This document shows, piece by piece, positions 1 to 8,892 of a stretch of DNA of 64,000 nt (the stretch's first letter is position 1; the number at the start of each line of letters is the position of its first letter). The stretch covers positions 1 to 64,000 of the forward strand of contig JAAEAF010003525.1 of NCBI GenBank assembly GCA_011037195.1. Reading direction: 5' to 3'. A program made the translations under genes and the position numbers. This DNA is from Triatoma infestans (taxonomy: Eukaryota; Arthropoda; Insecta; Hemiptera; Reduviidae). The notes under the pieces are model-generated. The model worked only from the letters and a program-made list of their open reading frames with translations, ran no database searches and had not been told where the DNA came from.

Positions 1-2
1 TA

Positions 3-203
3 GACTTAAGAACTACAAGGACTGTCGATTCCAGACTTTACATACAACCACATAGGACTGTAACGTATCAAAACTCTTTTACTGTTGCTGCCAGTAGACT
101 TTGGAACGACTTACCTACTGACTTGACCAACAAGAAATCACTGCCTAGTTTTAAGTTTTTCTATTACAATCATTTGTTTGAACTGTACAAAGGAGATTTT
201 TAA
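3..203 (+). pseudogene. C-terminal tail of a CR1/L2-like LINE reverse transcriptase
   Basis: A frame open from the window edge to TAA at 201-203 encodes about 66 residues ending in the motif SFTVAASRLWNDLP followed by a SLPSFK segment. This 'R-F-x-V-A-A-x-R-x-W-N-x-L-P ... F-K-x-x-x' tail is the usual C-terminus of CR1/L2/Daphne-type LINE ORF2 proteins. Only the end of the protein lies in the window; the RT core would lie to the left. No RNase H follows, which fits these clades. The exact clade is inferred. Confidence 0.75.
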
Positions 204-487
204 GTTTGTATATAGAAGTTATTTTTTTTTCTCCTGTATCCGTTTTATATTATTATATTAATAATTATTATTACTATTATTATTATTATTATTTTATTAA
301 TTTATTATTATTAGTAATTTTTATATATGTACATATTTTATACAAAACTAAAAATGTAAATAGTTATTAAGAGTTTATTTTAGTTTAATCTCTCAGATCA
401 GAGAAAATATTTTTAATATTGTAAATTTTATTTGTTGCTCTTAAGGGTCATAAGTCCCAGAGCAAAATAAATTTATCTTTCTTTCTT

Positions 488-490
<3 letters not shown>
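204..490 (+). mobile_element. 3' UTR and tail of the CR1-like LINE
   Basis: AT-rich sequence after the stop codon ends in a small hairpin (GCTCT at 437-441 and GGG at 445-447 pair with CCC at 456-458 and AGAGC at 459-463, with a 3-nt bulge). An AATAAA lies at 466-471, followed by a (CTTT)n tail that runs into a microsatellite. A 3' stem-loop close to a short tandem tail is typical of CR1/L2-type LINEs, where it is thought to be recognised by the RT. Confidence 0.6.

Positions 491-553
<63 letters not shown>
473..553. repeat. Compound microsatellite (CTTT)n(CT)n(GT)n(GA)n
   Basis: CTTT repeats pass into CT, then about 11 GT units, then about 13 GA units. The CT and GA blocks are complementary, so the tract could fold back around the GT block. 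The open frame on the minus strand here is only translated microsatellite. Confidence 0.95.
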
Positions 554-555
<2 letters not shown>

Positions 556-1480
556 CGAATGAGAAAGAAAAAAGAGCGATATTGAGTGAGAAAGAATAAC
601 TTAAAAAATGGTCAAATAGTTCAAAGTTCATATTTAGATGAACATAATACAATGTCATGTAAACATAATATGAAAGTAATGTCCATTTTTCTCAGGCGAC
701 CTTCATGACCAGATACCGATCAGCTGCTGTGGATGAAGGAGCTTGCAACCATACACTACACCTAGAAATTGAGTTGTTTATAACCCTTATAAACATCAAA
801 TAAAATCCTATGCCAAAATATTATATATTGAACTTATTACCACCTAATACATACTAATAAATTTGGCTATCCATACTCTAACCTCATAGCCAAAGTTGGG
901 CAAAATGTATTCTGACTAATTACTGATAATAATGATTATGACTACTGATTCATGTCTCCATTACATTCATGTCTAATGACTAATCATTATTCCATTATTC
1001 ATGACTTATGACTTCATTATGTTATATTTATGGATGAATAATGAATATTCATTTATTCAAATGAACTGAATAGTGACTGACAATCCATTTTTTTTTATCT
1101 TCGTTATTACTTTCATATTATGATTACTTTTATATTCACTCATGTTAAACTCTGCCCTCAGCTATCGCGGAGGTCATATCTAGATTTAATATTGGAGTAA
1201 CTTAATAATATTGTCTTAAACTATCTATCTCTTGGAATTAAATTACATTTTCTTACGGACTGTATTAGGTTTTATCATTGTATCAAGTAAAAATAGTGAT
1301 AAAAAAAACATGATTATAATTATTGCTCGATTTGTCCAAGATGTAAAAGAATTAAGAAGAAAATCCTACAAATACTATTGACCATTTCGTCGTTTTGAGT
1401 TAATTGATTCTCCAGATCTCGGACTCAATCCCACTAATAACAAACACATGTTGCTGAAATTATGTCACAATGGAAAACAA
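554..1480. other. No gene recognised; AT-rich, cryptically simple DNA
   Basis: No coding frame or named element seen. Between about 900 and 1110 the words ATGACT, TAATCATTA and ATTCATG recur irregularly, giving cryptic simplicity. Confidence 0.5.
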
Positions 1481-2296
1481 TCTGGTGCGATACACTCATT
1501 CAACTTTCTCTTAATTAAAGTTTCAAAATTGTGATTAACAAATTTTATAGTTAGTGTACCAAATTTAATGAAATTCGTCTTTGTTACTATAGAAAAAAAG
1601 AAGAAGCAAAAACTGTTCATTAAAAACGCACTTCCGGTTTACTAATTTTCATGAAACACAGAATTTTGGCAATCTATTTATTTATAATTAATTTCGTTTA
1701 GAAGGTAGAATTGTATAATCAACTATGATAACACTTAAGAGGAAAAACCGTAAGCCCTACCCCTCAGCCAAAAGTGCCCGTAAATGACTTCACCAGGAGA
1801 AATGTTTCAAATAAAAGTTGTAGCACTTTATATGTGTAGTTTACATGTCTAGGTTATAGGAAATCGATGGACCCATCTTAAAAAAAATTGCAAAAAACTG
1901 AAAAATATCTTTCAGTAAAAAAAACGCACTTCCGGTCATCCGATATTATTCAATCTCGGAATTTCATCAACATATTTATTTAATTTTAACTAATATTATT
2001 TAGATCCCCCATCCACCCCCAATAGTGCTCTTAAATGGATTTTCTCGGAGAAATGTTTCAAATAAAAATTGTAGATCTTTTTTGTATATGCAGTTGATAT
2101 AAAATGTTTAAAGAAAATCATTGGCGCTATTTTTTAAGAAAATTACAAAAAAGTGAAAAAAAAAATTTAGTAAACCGGTACTTCCGGTTGAAGAATTTTT
2201 GACAGGTAACGTACTGTCGGATCCCATGATTATATCCAAACGGAATGTCAAGTTTGAACTTTCTGCGATTTTTCTTTTTGAGCTATGCTGTTTACA

Positions 2297-2333
<37 letters not shown>

Positions 2334-2468
2334 CATACATACCATTTACTAGAAACCATTTTTTTTTTAACACAGGGGACCTCAAAACGGATATTTACGA
2401 TGAAAACTCCATATCGAAAATTTGACACGATTACAATACTTCCTCTTACTAGGAGTAAAAGAAAATAA
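1481..2468 (+). mobile_element. HINE-I copy A (non-autonomous Helentron/Helitron-like), two-module form
   Basis: Begins TCTGGTGCGA at 1481 after an A-rich flank and ends with the hairpin CTCTTACTAGGAGTAAAAG at about 2443-2461. The body has two ~300-bp modules opening with CACTTCCGG at 1629 and 1927, then a third partial module opening at about 2180. A (CATA)n microsatellite sits at about 2290-2335. The 5' subterminal motif ACTTTCTCTTA is the inverse of the 3' end. There is no coding capacity. The subterminal inverted repeat, internal microsatellite and 3' hairpin recall DINE-1/HINE elements mobilised by Helentrons. The class is inferred; membership of a repeat family is directly visible. Confidence 0.75.
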
Positions 2469-2958
2469 GAAACATAAAACTATATTTGTACGCAGTGTGG
2501 TAAAAGTATAAAGCTAATATATGTTTATGGATGTGAGAATCAAATTTATCTTACTTTACTGCGGCAGGTTTGCACTCCCTATGGGACCGCATATTCGACT
2601 TGGAATCTTTGTAACACACGTGGACAGTACTAAAATTTTTATATAATATATGTATAACTATAACAAAATGTGATATTTTATATCTGATTTTTCAACAGTA
2701 CTATAATGTTGAAATGACATTTCAGATATTATATATTGTTTGTAAAAAATTGTTTTATATGAACATTGTATTTTATTTTTACTATTTCTTTTTTGCATTT
2801 AATCTCTCTCTCTGGTTATTCTGTTTTTTGTAATAAGCCCTTTTTATTTAATTATTAGAGCGTTAATTGATCATCATCAATTACCATCTGTCTGGTCATT
2901 ATTCTAATGAAACTATAGGCTACAATAAACTGATTTAATTATTAAAAACAAAAAAAAA
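2469..2958. other. No feature recognised
   Basis: AT-rich spacer between two HINE-I copies, without a credible frame or named repeat. Confidence 0.5.
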
Positions 2959-3356
2959 TCTGGTGTGAAATACTCACACAACTTTTTCTTACTCCAGTTT
3001 TCAAAATTTTATAGTTTTTGTACCAAAGTTGATGAAATTCATTGGAGTTCATTGAAAAAACTGAAAAAAATGTTCAGTAAAAGCGCACTTCCGGTTTACT
3101 AATTTCCTTGAAACTCGGAATTATGTCCATCTATTTATTCGAATTAATTTTGTTTGGATGGTAGAATTGTATAATCAACTATGCAACATTTTAAAGAAAA
3201 ACATAAACCTAAATCTGCCCCCCAAAAATACCCTTAAATAACTCTTATCAGGAGAAATGTTCCAAATAAAAGTTGTAGCTCTTTGTATATGTATTTGACA
3301 TACCAAGTTTCAAGAAAATCGTCGGAGCCATTTTTGAGAAAAATCGGTTTAAAAAA

Positions 3357-3388
<32 letters not shown>

Positions 3389-5472
3389 CGAGTAGAGTGG
3401 TACTTCCGGTTGAGGAATTTTGACAGATGATCCATACCTAAACGGAATTCCCTGAGGAATCCTAGTAACCTGACGGGCTCTAGAGAGGGTTTAACCCCCT
3501 CCTCCACCTGGTAGCTATCCAGGTTCTTGAATCTTCTTTGAGTGGCAGCCTCGCAGTCTGATAGGAATGTAATGAAGTTTCCTCCCACCCCACCCCCCAC
3601 AGAGTTTGCATGAGCTGTCCCTTTCCAAACACAGCTTCGTCAGATGTCCTCTAAGTCGGCAATGCCTCGTGAGGAAACCCCTAACAACGCGGAGCATGTT
3701 CTTACTCAAGCCGATGCAGGCCTCCGATCTCCGTTGGTTACAATTTCCCAGGCAGATCTTGGCCTGCCGCAAACAGCTCAGAGTTGCAGAGACCCAGAGT
3801 TGAGATCTCTTTGCCTCCTCCTCCTCCTTCCTAAGTTCTTCCAAGAGAAACTGGTCGCTGACCCCACAAAAAGGTCCGGCCCTAGAAGCGGGGTCGCAGA
3901 GCCTATCTTCGCCAGGGCGTTGGCCATCTCATTCCTTTCAATGCCAACATGCCCTGGCAATCACCAAAGGGTAACTTTATTTCTCCTGCCTAGGTTATTA
4001 AGTTTACCTAGACACTCCCAGACCATTTCAGAGCTGATAACTGAAGCATTCAATGCTCTAATGGCTGCTTGGCTTTCGGAAAGGATTACAATCTTCTGAT
4101 TCCTATATCCCCTATCGAGGTTACATTGAACGCATCTTCCAATAGCGTATATCTCCGCCTGGAAGATGCTGGGAAACTTGCCCATGGGTTCTGTGTGTTT
4201 GATCCTTGGACAATCACCCCCGCCCCAGGCCCCTCGAGGGTCTTAGACCCATCTATACCATTTGATGGCATATTGCTTAATGCCCAGCCAAACAGAGCGG
4301 ATCGTTCGCTCCAACCACTTTTGGTGCCTAGCTTCAGAGAGAAATTTTTAATGAAGCTGTATTTCTTAATCATACCGTCTCTAGGGAGATGCTAGGTAAG
4401 GGAGCCCAAGGTGGAGATGACCACTCCCCCCCTGGCCGCCTCCCCCACCACACCACCCTAGAGATCCTGAGGAGAGCCCCTTTTGCCGCACACTCACCAC
4501 CAGCTGCAGAGGTGACAGATTGAGGATAAGCACAATCCCGGAGGTGGGACAAGTCCTTATAGCACCCATGACGGGTGTTATGCACCCATGACTTGTCCTG
4601 CATGCTATGCATGACGCATAAGCGTGCGATCCGCTGTATCTTCTCAAGAGCCCTCTTGACTGATGCTACCTTGGTTTTCCCAAACTAAGCTACTGCGCCG
4701 CAGGAATCCACCTTAGGATATACGGTGGGCATCCCCAGGACTTGCCGGCCATCCTCCTACATGTCATGAGAGCGCCAGTGGCCTTACTGACAATTGATTC
4801 AATATGTTTCTTCCATAGGAGTTTACTATCAAAAGTTACCCTTAGGTTCTTGACCTCCTTTTTCCACCCTAATTCTGCTCCGGCTAGCCGGTTATTTTTC
4901 AGGTATGGGAATGTTCTTTTCTTAGTAAAGGAAATCTAATCAGACCATCCACTAGTGATATCTAATCCCCTTTTTATTATGTGACAGAGGGTTTCTTCTA
5001 ACTTCCCTCTAGCAATTATAACGACGTCATCGGCATATCCCTGACAGGAAATGCCGAGGTACATCAGCTTGTGGAGTATCTCTCTACTAGGCTCACATGA
5101 GGGATGACCAAATCCCCCCTTGCGGACAGCCTCGAATAGTACTAGAGATAATGGTTCGTGAGCCCACCAACGTCTCTACCGTTCTTGTGGAAAGCATCTC
5201 CTTCATCCAGCTGTCGTCTAATTTTGACAGATAACATACTGTCAGATCCCATGGTGATACCCAAACGTAATGTCAAGTTTGAACTTTCTGCGATTTGTCA
5301 TTTTTGAGCTATGCTGTTCACATACATACATACACAAACACAGATCATTTGCTAAAAACCACATTTTTATACTCAGGGGACCTCAAAACGGATATTTCCG
5401 GTGAAAATTCGATATCGAAAATTTGACATGATTACATTACTTCCTCTTGCTAGGAGTAAGAGAACGTAAAAA
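2959..5472 (+). mobile_element. HINE-I copy B, one-module form, split by a LINE insertion
   Basis: The 5' part (2959-3448) starts TCTGGTGTGA, has the subterminal motif at about 2981-2995, and has ACTTCCGG boxes at 3087 and 3402 about 315 bp apart, so only one tandem module. The 3' part resumes at 5220 and ends with the hairpin CTCTTGCTAGGAGTAAGAG at 5444-5462. The two halves are separated by a minus-strand LINE. The 13-bp AATTTTGACAGAT appears on both sides (3416-3428 and 5220-5232). A little more HINE sequence follows the left copy, so the duplicated target may originally have been longer. Confidence 0.75.
3449..5219 (-). pseudogene. 5'-truncated RNase H-bearing LINE (RT + RNase H + zinc tail)
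   Basis: Read on the minus strand, fragments follow ORF2 order. RT with motif YADDVVI lies near 5015-5050, followed by an RT thumb segment (LRVTFDSKLLWKKHI) and the RT-RNase H linker (EKIQRIARLCV, then GAIRTCPT) near 4540-4670. RNase H blocks follow: IFQAEIYAI, SESQAAIRAL (first D changed to E) at about 4050-4170, and GHVGIERNEMANALAK near 3900-3955. A C-terminal zinc-type tail (CRLRGHL, CKLCG) lies near 3600-3700. At least four frameshifts separate the pieces, so it is dead. RNase H and the C-terminal zinc motif suggest the I/LOA/R1 group. It inserted into HINE-I copy B with the LINE 3' end to the left. Confidence 0.85.
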
Positions 5473-5717
5473 ATGTGTAAAGGCAAATTCTAAGAATGTA
5501 CCCTAATTCAAATCAAAAGCTATCTCTCACTTTCTCTGCTTTCTTTGGTGTAATCAGATCCGATGCTATTTGTGATTTGTGATATGTTTTGCAAAACAAT
5601 TTGTTTTCGTGTATTGCTGCTAGTTAGGACTAGTTAGTCGAAAGATTCATATTACTTTGCGTCATTGTGAGAAAATGTAATGACAGTTTTTACTTTGTTG
5701 TGCAGAGCTGGAAAGCA
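5473..5717. other. No feature recognised
   Basis: AT-rich spacer after HINE-I copy B. Confidence 0.4.
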
Positions 5718-5865
5718 TCAAAGATATTTCCCATGATAGCCTGCTTCTTTTTGTGGTCATCGACCGGTTTCGGGCGTTCGCCCATCATCAGGATGTTTTT
5801 GTCAAACAGTGATATAACATAGACTTGCACAGCGCAAAAAATACAGTTTATACACTCACAAAATA
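5718..5865 (-). repeat. Dispersed repeat carrying a hammerhead-like motif (Penelope-like remnant?)
   Basis: About 145 bp here resemble 49465-49605 in the same orientation, sharing GTGGTCATCGAC, CATCATCAGGATG and the flank ending TTTATACACT. The minus strand contains a hammerhead-like core, annotated separately. Short repeats of this kind are known as ribozyme-bearing ends of Penelope-like elements. No RT or GIY-YIG domain is seen nearby, so that origin is inferred. Confidence 0.55.
5758..5795 (-). ncRNA. Hammerhead ribozyme-like motif
   Basis: Minus strand in order: CATC (5795-5792), core CTGATGA (5791-5785), one extra T (5784), stem II GGGC-GAAC-GCCC (5783-5772), GAAA (5771-5768), CCGGTC, then GATG (5761-5758). 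CATC and GATG pair as stem I, and A-CCGG-T is a self-complementary short stem III. The GTC before the expected cut site is the preferred hammerhead triplet. Short palindromic stem III is known in Penelope-like and retrozyme hammerheads, which cut as dimers. The unpaired T before stem II departs from the canonical form, so activity is uncertain. Confidence 0.6.
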
Positions 5866-5985
5866 CTTCTAAGATCACTCACTACTTCTGATTTAGTAAC
5901 TGTCACATTATTAACGGTTGCAGGAAATAGTGATTTATCTAACATTGAGTAAAGTAATACATTTTTAGACTCCAGTGCAGCAATA
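5866..5985. repeat. Dispersed repeat shared with 7340-7600
   Basis: The segment around CTGTCACATTATTAACGG closely resembles 7380-7400 (TTGTCACATTATTACTGG). Flanking similarity includes ACTCA(C/T)TACTT, AAATAGTGA and TTGAGTAA. Origin unknown. Confidence 0.45.
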
Positions 5986-6320
5986 CGAAACAGCAAGTGT
6001 AGCAACTGAACGACAGTGTTAAAATATTTTACCCACGTGCTGAATATTATTTTTTTTTTTGGAACCACATTAAATTTATTCTTAATTTATATAAATACAA
6101 AAATATTATGAAAAGGTGCAAATATTGATAATATATTTTAATTCAAGACAAATACTCCCTCCCTTCATAACCTGCCCTCTTTAGTATAACCTCAAATCAG
6201 TTGTTTGTTTTTTTTTGGAGGGGGGATTGGTATAAAATACGTTTTTGTTTTAGCGTATTGACGTTAGATGTCGGCCTAGGTTAGAACTGAATTAAGTACT
6301 TTTCTTCACTTGTAAAAAAA
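5986..6320. other. No feature recognised
   Basis: AT-rich spacer with short T-runs; nothing else seen. Confidence 0.4.
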
Positions 6321-7303
6321 TCTGGTGTAAAACACTCACACGACTTTCTCAACGTTCTCAAAATTATAATTGACAAATGTTATAGTTTGTGTACCAAATA
6401 TAACGAAATTCGTCGAAAACTGAAAAAGCTGTTCAGTATAAGCGCACTTCCGGCTTACAATTTTCTTAAAACTTGGAATTTTGGCCATCTATTTATTTCT
6501 AATTAATTTTGTTTGGATGATAGAATTGTATAATCAACTATGATACCACTTTAGGGGAAGCTGCAACCCCACCCCCTCCCCTAAAACTGCCCTTACATGA
6601 ATTTTTCCAGAGAAATGTCTTAAATAAAAGATGTAGATCTTTGCATTTTTATTTTGTATACGAAGTTTCAAGAAAATCGTCGGAGCCATTTTTGAGAAAA
6701 TCGCGAAAAAATGAAAAAATCATTTAGTAAAGTGTCAAAACAAACGCACTTCCGGTTATCTGATTTTTTTCAAACTCGGAATTTCAACAACATATTTAAT
6801 TCTAATTAACATTATTTAGATGACAGAATTGTCTAATAAACTGAAATAGCAGTTAAGATGAAAAACCTAACCCCACCCCTCCCCCAAAAGTGCCCTTAAA
6901 TGAATTTTCCTGGAGAAATGTTTCAAATAAAAGTTGTAGCTCTTTATATGTGTAGTTGATATACCAAGTTTAAAGAAAATCTTCGGAGCCATTTTTGAGA
7001 AAATCGCAAAAACGTAAAAAAAACAACTAGTAAAGTGGTACTTCCGGTTGAGGAATATTGACACATAACGCATCGTCAGATCCCATGGTGATACCTAATA
7101 ATATCAAGTTTGAACTTTCTACGATTTTTCGTGTTTGAGCTATGCTGTTCACATACATACATACACACACAGAGACCATTTGCTAAAAACCACTTTTTTG
7201 GACTCAGGGGACCTCAAAACGGATATTTCCGGTGAAAACTCAATATCGAAAATTTGACACGATTACAATACTTCCTCTTACTAGGAGTAAGAGAAAGTAA
7301 AAA
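6321..7303 (+). mobile_element. HINE-I copy C, near full length, two-module form
   Basis: Starts TCTGGTGTAA at 6321 and ends just after the perfect hairpin CTCTTACTAGGAGTAAGAG at 7275-7293. CACTTCCGG boxes at 6445 and 6747 and ACTTCCGG at 7040 mark modules 302 and 293 bp apart. A short CATACATACA/CA microsatellite lies near 7150-7170. The 5' subterminal inverted repeat is partly eroded. This is a good reference copy for the family. Confidence 0.8.
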
Positions 7304-7339
7304 GTAATGACTCCTTTTACTTTTTTGCCACTTGTGATT

Positions 7340-7600
7340 AAAACTATAACTTTACTCATTACTTTTGATTTAATCATTATTGTCACATTATTACTGGTTG
7401 CAAAATAAAAAATATATATTTTTACTTTATGAATTCAAAATAAGATCCGATATTTCCATTGGAAAGCCTCAATAGAAAGTTATGAAGATGTAGCTTTGAA
7501 ATTATAATGCAATTTAGTTATGTAACGCGAACCTTATTTTCTTAAAACGTAGCTAACAGTACTATAAATAGTGACATTCCACTTTGAGTAATGAAATATA
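7340..7600. repeat. Second copy of the 5866-5985 dispersed repeat
   Basis: Shares TGTCACATTATTA..GGTTGCA and the later AAATAGTGACATT / TTGAGTAATG words with 5866-5985. It directly follows HINE-I copy C. Confidence 0.4.
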
Positions 7601-8689
7601 CTGTGAACTGTTTTTACAGGATCTGTTTTTATCTGAATTATCACTGATTAACTCCTTTTAGATGCAACATTTAATAAGATCATTTTTTTCTTTTCTTCTT
7701 TTAAAATATGAGGAGTTGGCAACTCATTTGGAGTTTTTTTTTTTTTTTTTTGTGAAGAAAGGGTTCTCTTCTTGCTAGATTTTCCTTTTTCTCACAAAGT
7801 AATCTTTTCAATTTGTAATCCCTCAAGTCCTTGTATTTCTTTTCTTCTCTTTCAATTTTCTTACATTTCATTTTTCCCGAGCGTCTCCTTTTTTTTTCTT
7901 TTTTAATTAATTAAGAGATAGACGGTACTTTTTTCCTTTTTGTTTCTGGTACACTACATACTTCCCTTAAGGGAAATCAAAGGAAGAAGAAGTGGTTTAA
8001 AGGAAAAAAGAAATGTTCTTGGTTTTTTTTATATCCAATTTGAGGTTATAGTAGAATGGTTAGAGAGCGAAGTGATCTTTTTAAACATTCATATAGTGTA
8101 ACAAGTAAGAAATAAGGTAGAAAACGTGGGTGTGAGCCTGCCTGTCTGTGTCTGTATATATATGTATGCTTCTATAGTAGCTCGTTTAGTTTAAACACGA
8201 GGGTTGCTGGAAAGTTTCCAGTACAGAGGACTGAAGAAGAAAAAATGTAAACACTGAGCATCCTTGTTTTAAGTTTATACTAAACCCAAGATAATTTTTA
8301 ATTTCTGAGTAGTGTTTGAATAAAAGCGCCTCTTTTTCTCATTTTATATAACGTAATTCAATATTACATAAAATCTGTCATCTAATTGTGAAAGATAAAG
8401 TATCATTTTTTAAATGAGATTATATCACGAAAAATTAATTTTAAATATAACACTTTATTATATACATTACTCCTTATTTTCAATCACCCAACTTAAGCCC
8501 CACAAGCAAAACTTATGGTTCTTCTGTTCGCTCTCTTTCTTGGAGTTACTGACATAGTATATTAAGCTATGTAGAAGCCCCTGACTTTAAAATTCGCCGA
8601 TTCTTCAACATAGATGAGATTTCCGTACTTATACTCTTTCACAGATTCCTTCTATTATATTGTACACCTAATTTTGATTTGTTCTGAAA
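7601..8689. other. No gene recognised; pyrimidine-rich stretch
   Basis: 7670-7950 is T/C-rich low-complexity DNA. Near 8196-8222 the word ACGAGGGTTGCTGGAAAG resembles mariner-type termini, but no partner end or transposase frame was found. Confidence 0.4.
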
Positions 8690-8892
8690 TGTTGTTGGTG
8701 ATAGTGTATTGTGGTAGTAGTAGCTTGTGTAGCACGAGCGGTTTTATAAAGGGGCTTGTGTGTATGTTCAAAGAGAAGAGATGTATCAGAAACAAGAAAG
8801 TAATAACCACTGCTAACAATAAATATATTCTATTAAAATAATAACTACAAGTTAATTACAATGAATGTATAAACTTATTAATGTATTGTGGA
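8690..8892 (+). repeat. Dispersed repeat with a conserved short reading frame (copy 1)
   Basis: About 200 bp match 37310-37505 on the opposite strand at roughly 80% by eye. Both encode, at the same place before a TAA, a hydrophobic segment followed by a basic tail with IRNKKV(I/V)TTANNKYI. Similarity continues past the stop, so it is a repeat. The hydrophobic-plus-basic pattern could be the end of a membrane protein of an LTR element, which is speculative. Confidence 0.5.

Noticed and set aside
473..658. Minus-strand open frame rich in SL, HT and RE dipeptides
   Set aside because: It is the translation of the (CT)n(GT)n(GA)n microsatellite and its flank, with no conserved residues.
3606..4395. 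Plus-strand frames of 65-151 codons
   Set aside because: They are shadows of the minus-strand LINE RNase H and RT-RNase H linker, where the conserved motifs lie.
6445..7047. Regularly spaced ~300-bp repeats considered as a CRISPR-like or satellite array
   Set aside because: Units are long, diverged, only two or three per element and lie inside a dispersed transposon in a eukaryotic genome.
8196..8222. ACGAGGGTTGCTGGAAAG as a mariner terminus
   Set aside because: No inverted partner or transposase remnant was found nearby, so it is only a suggestive word.
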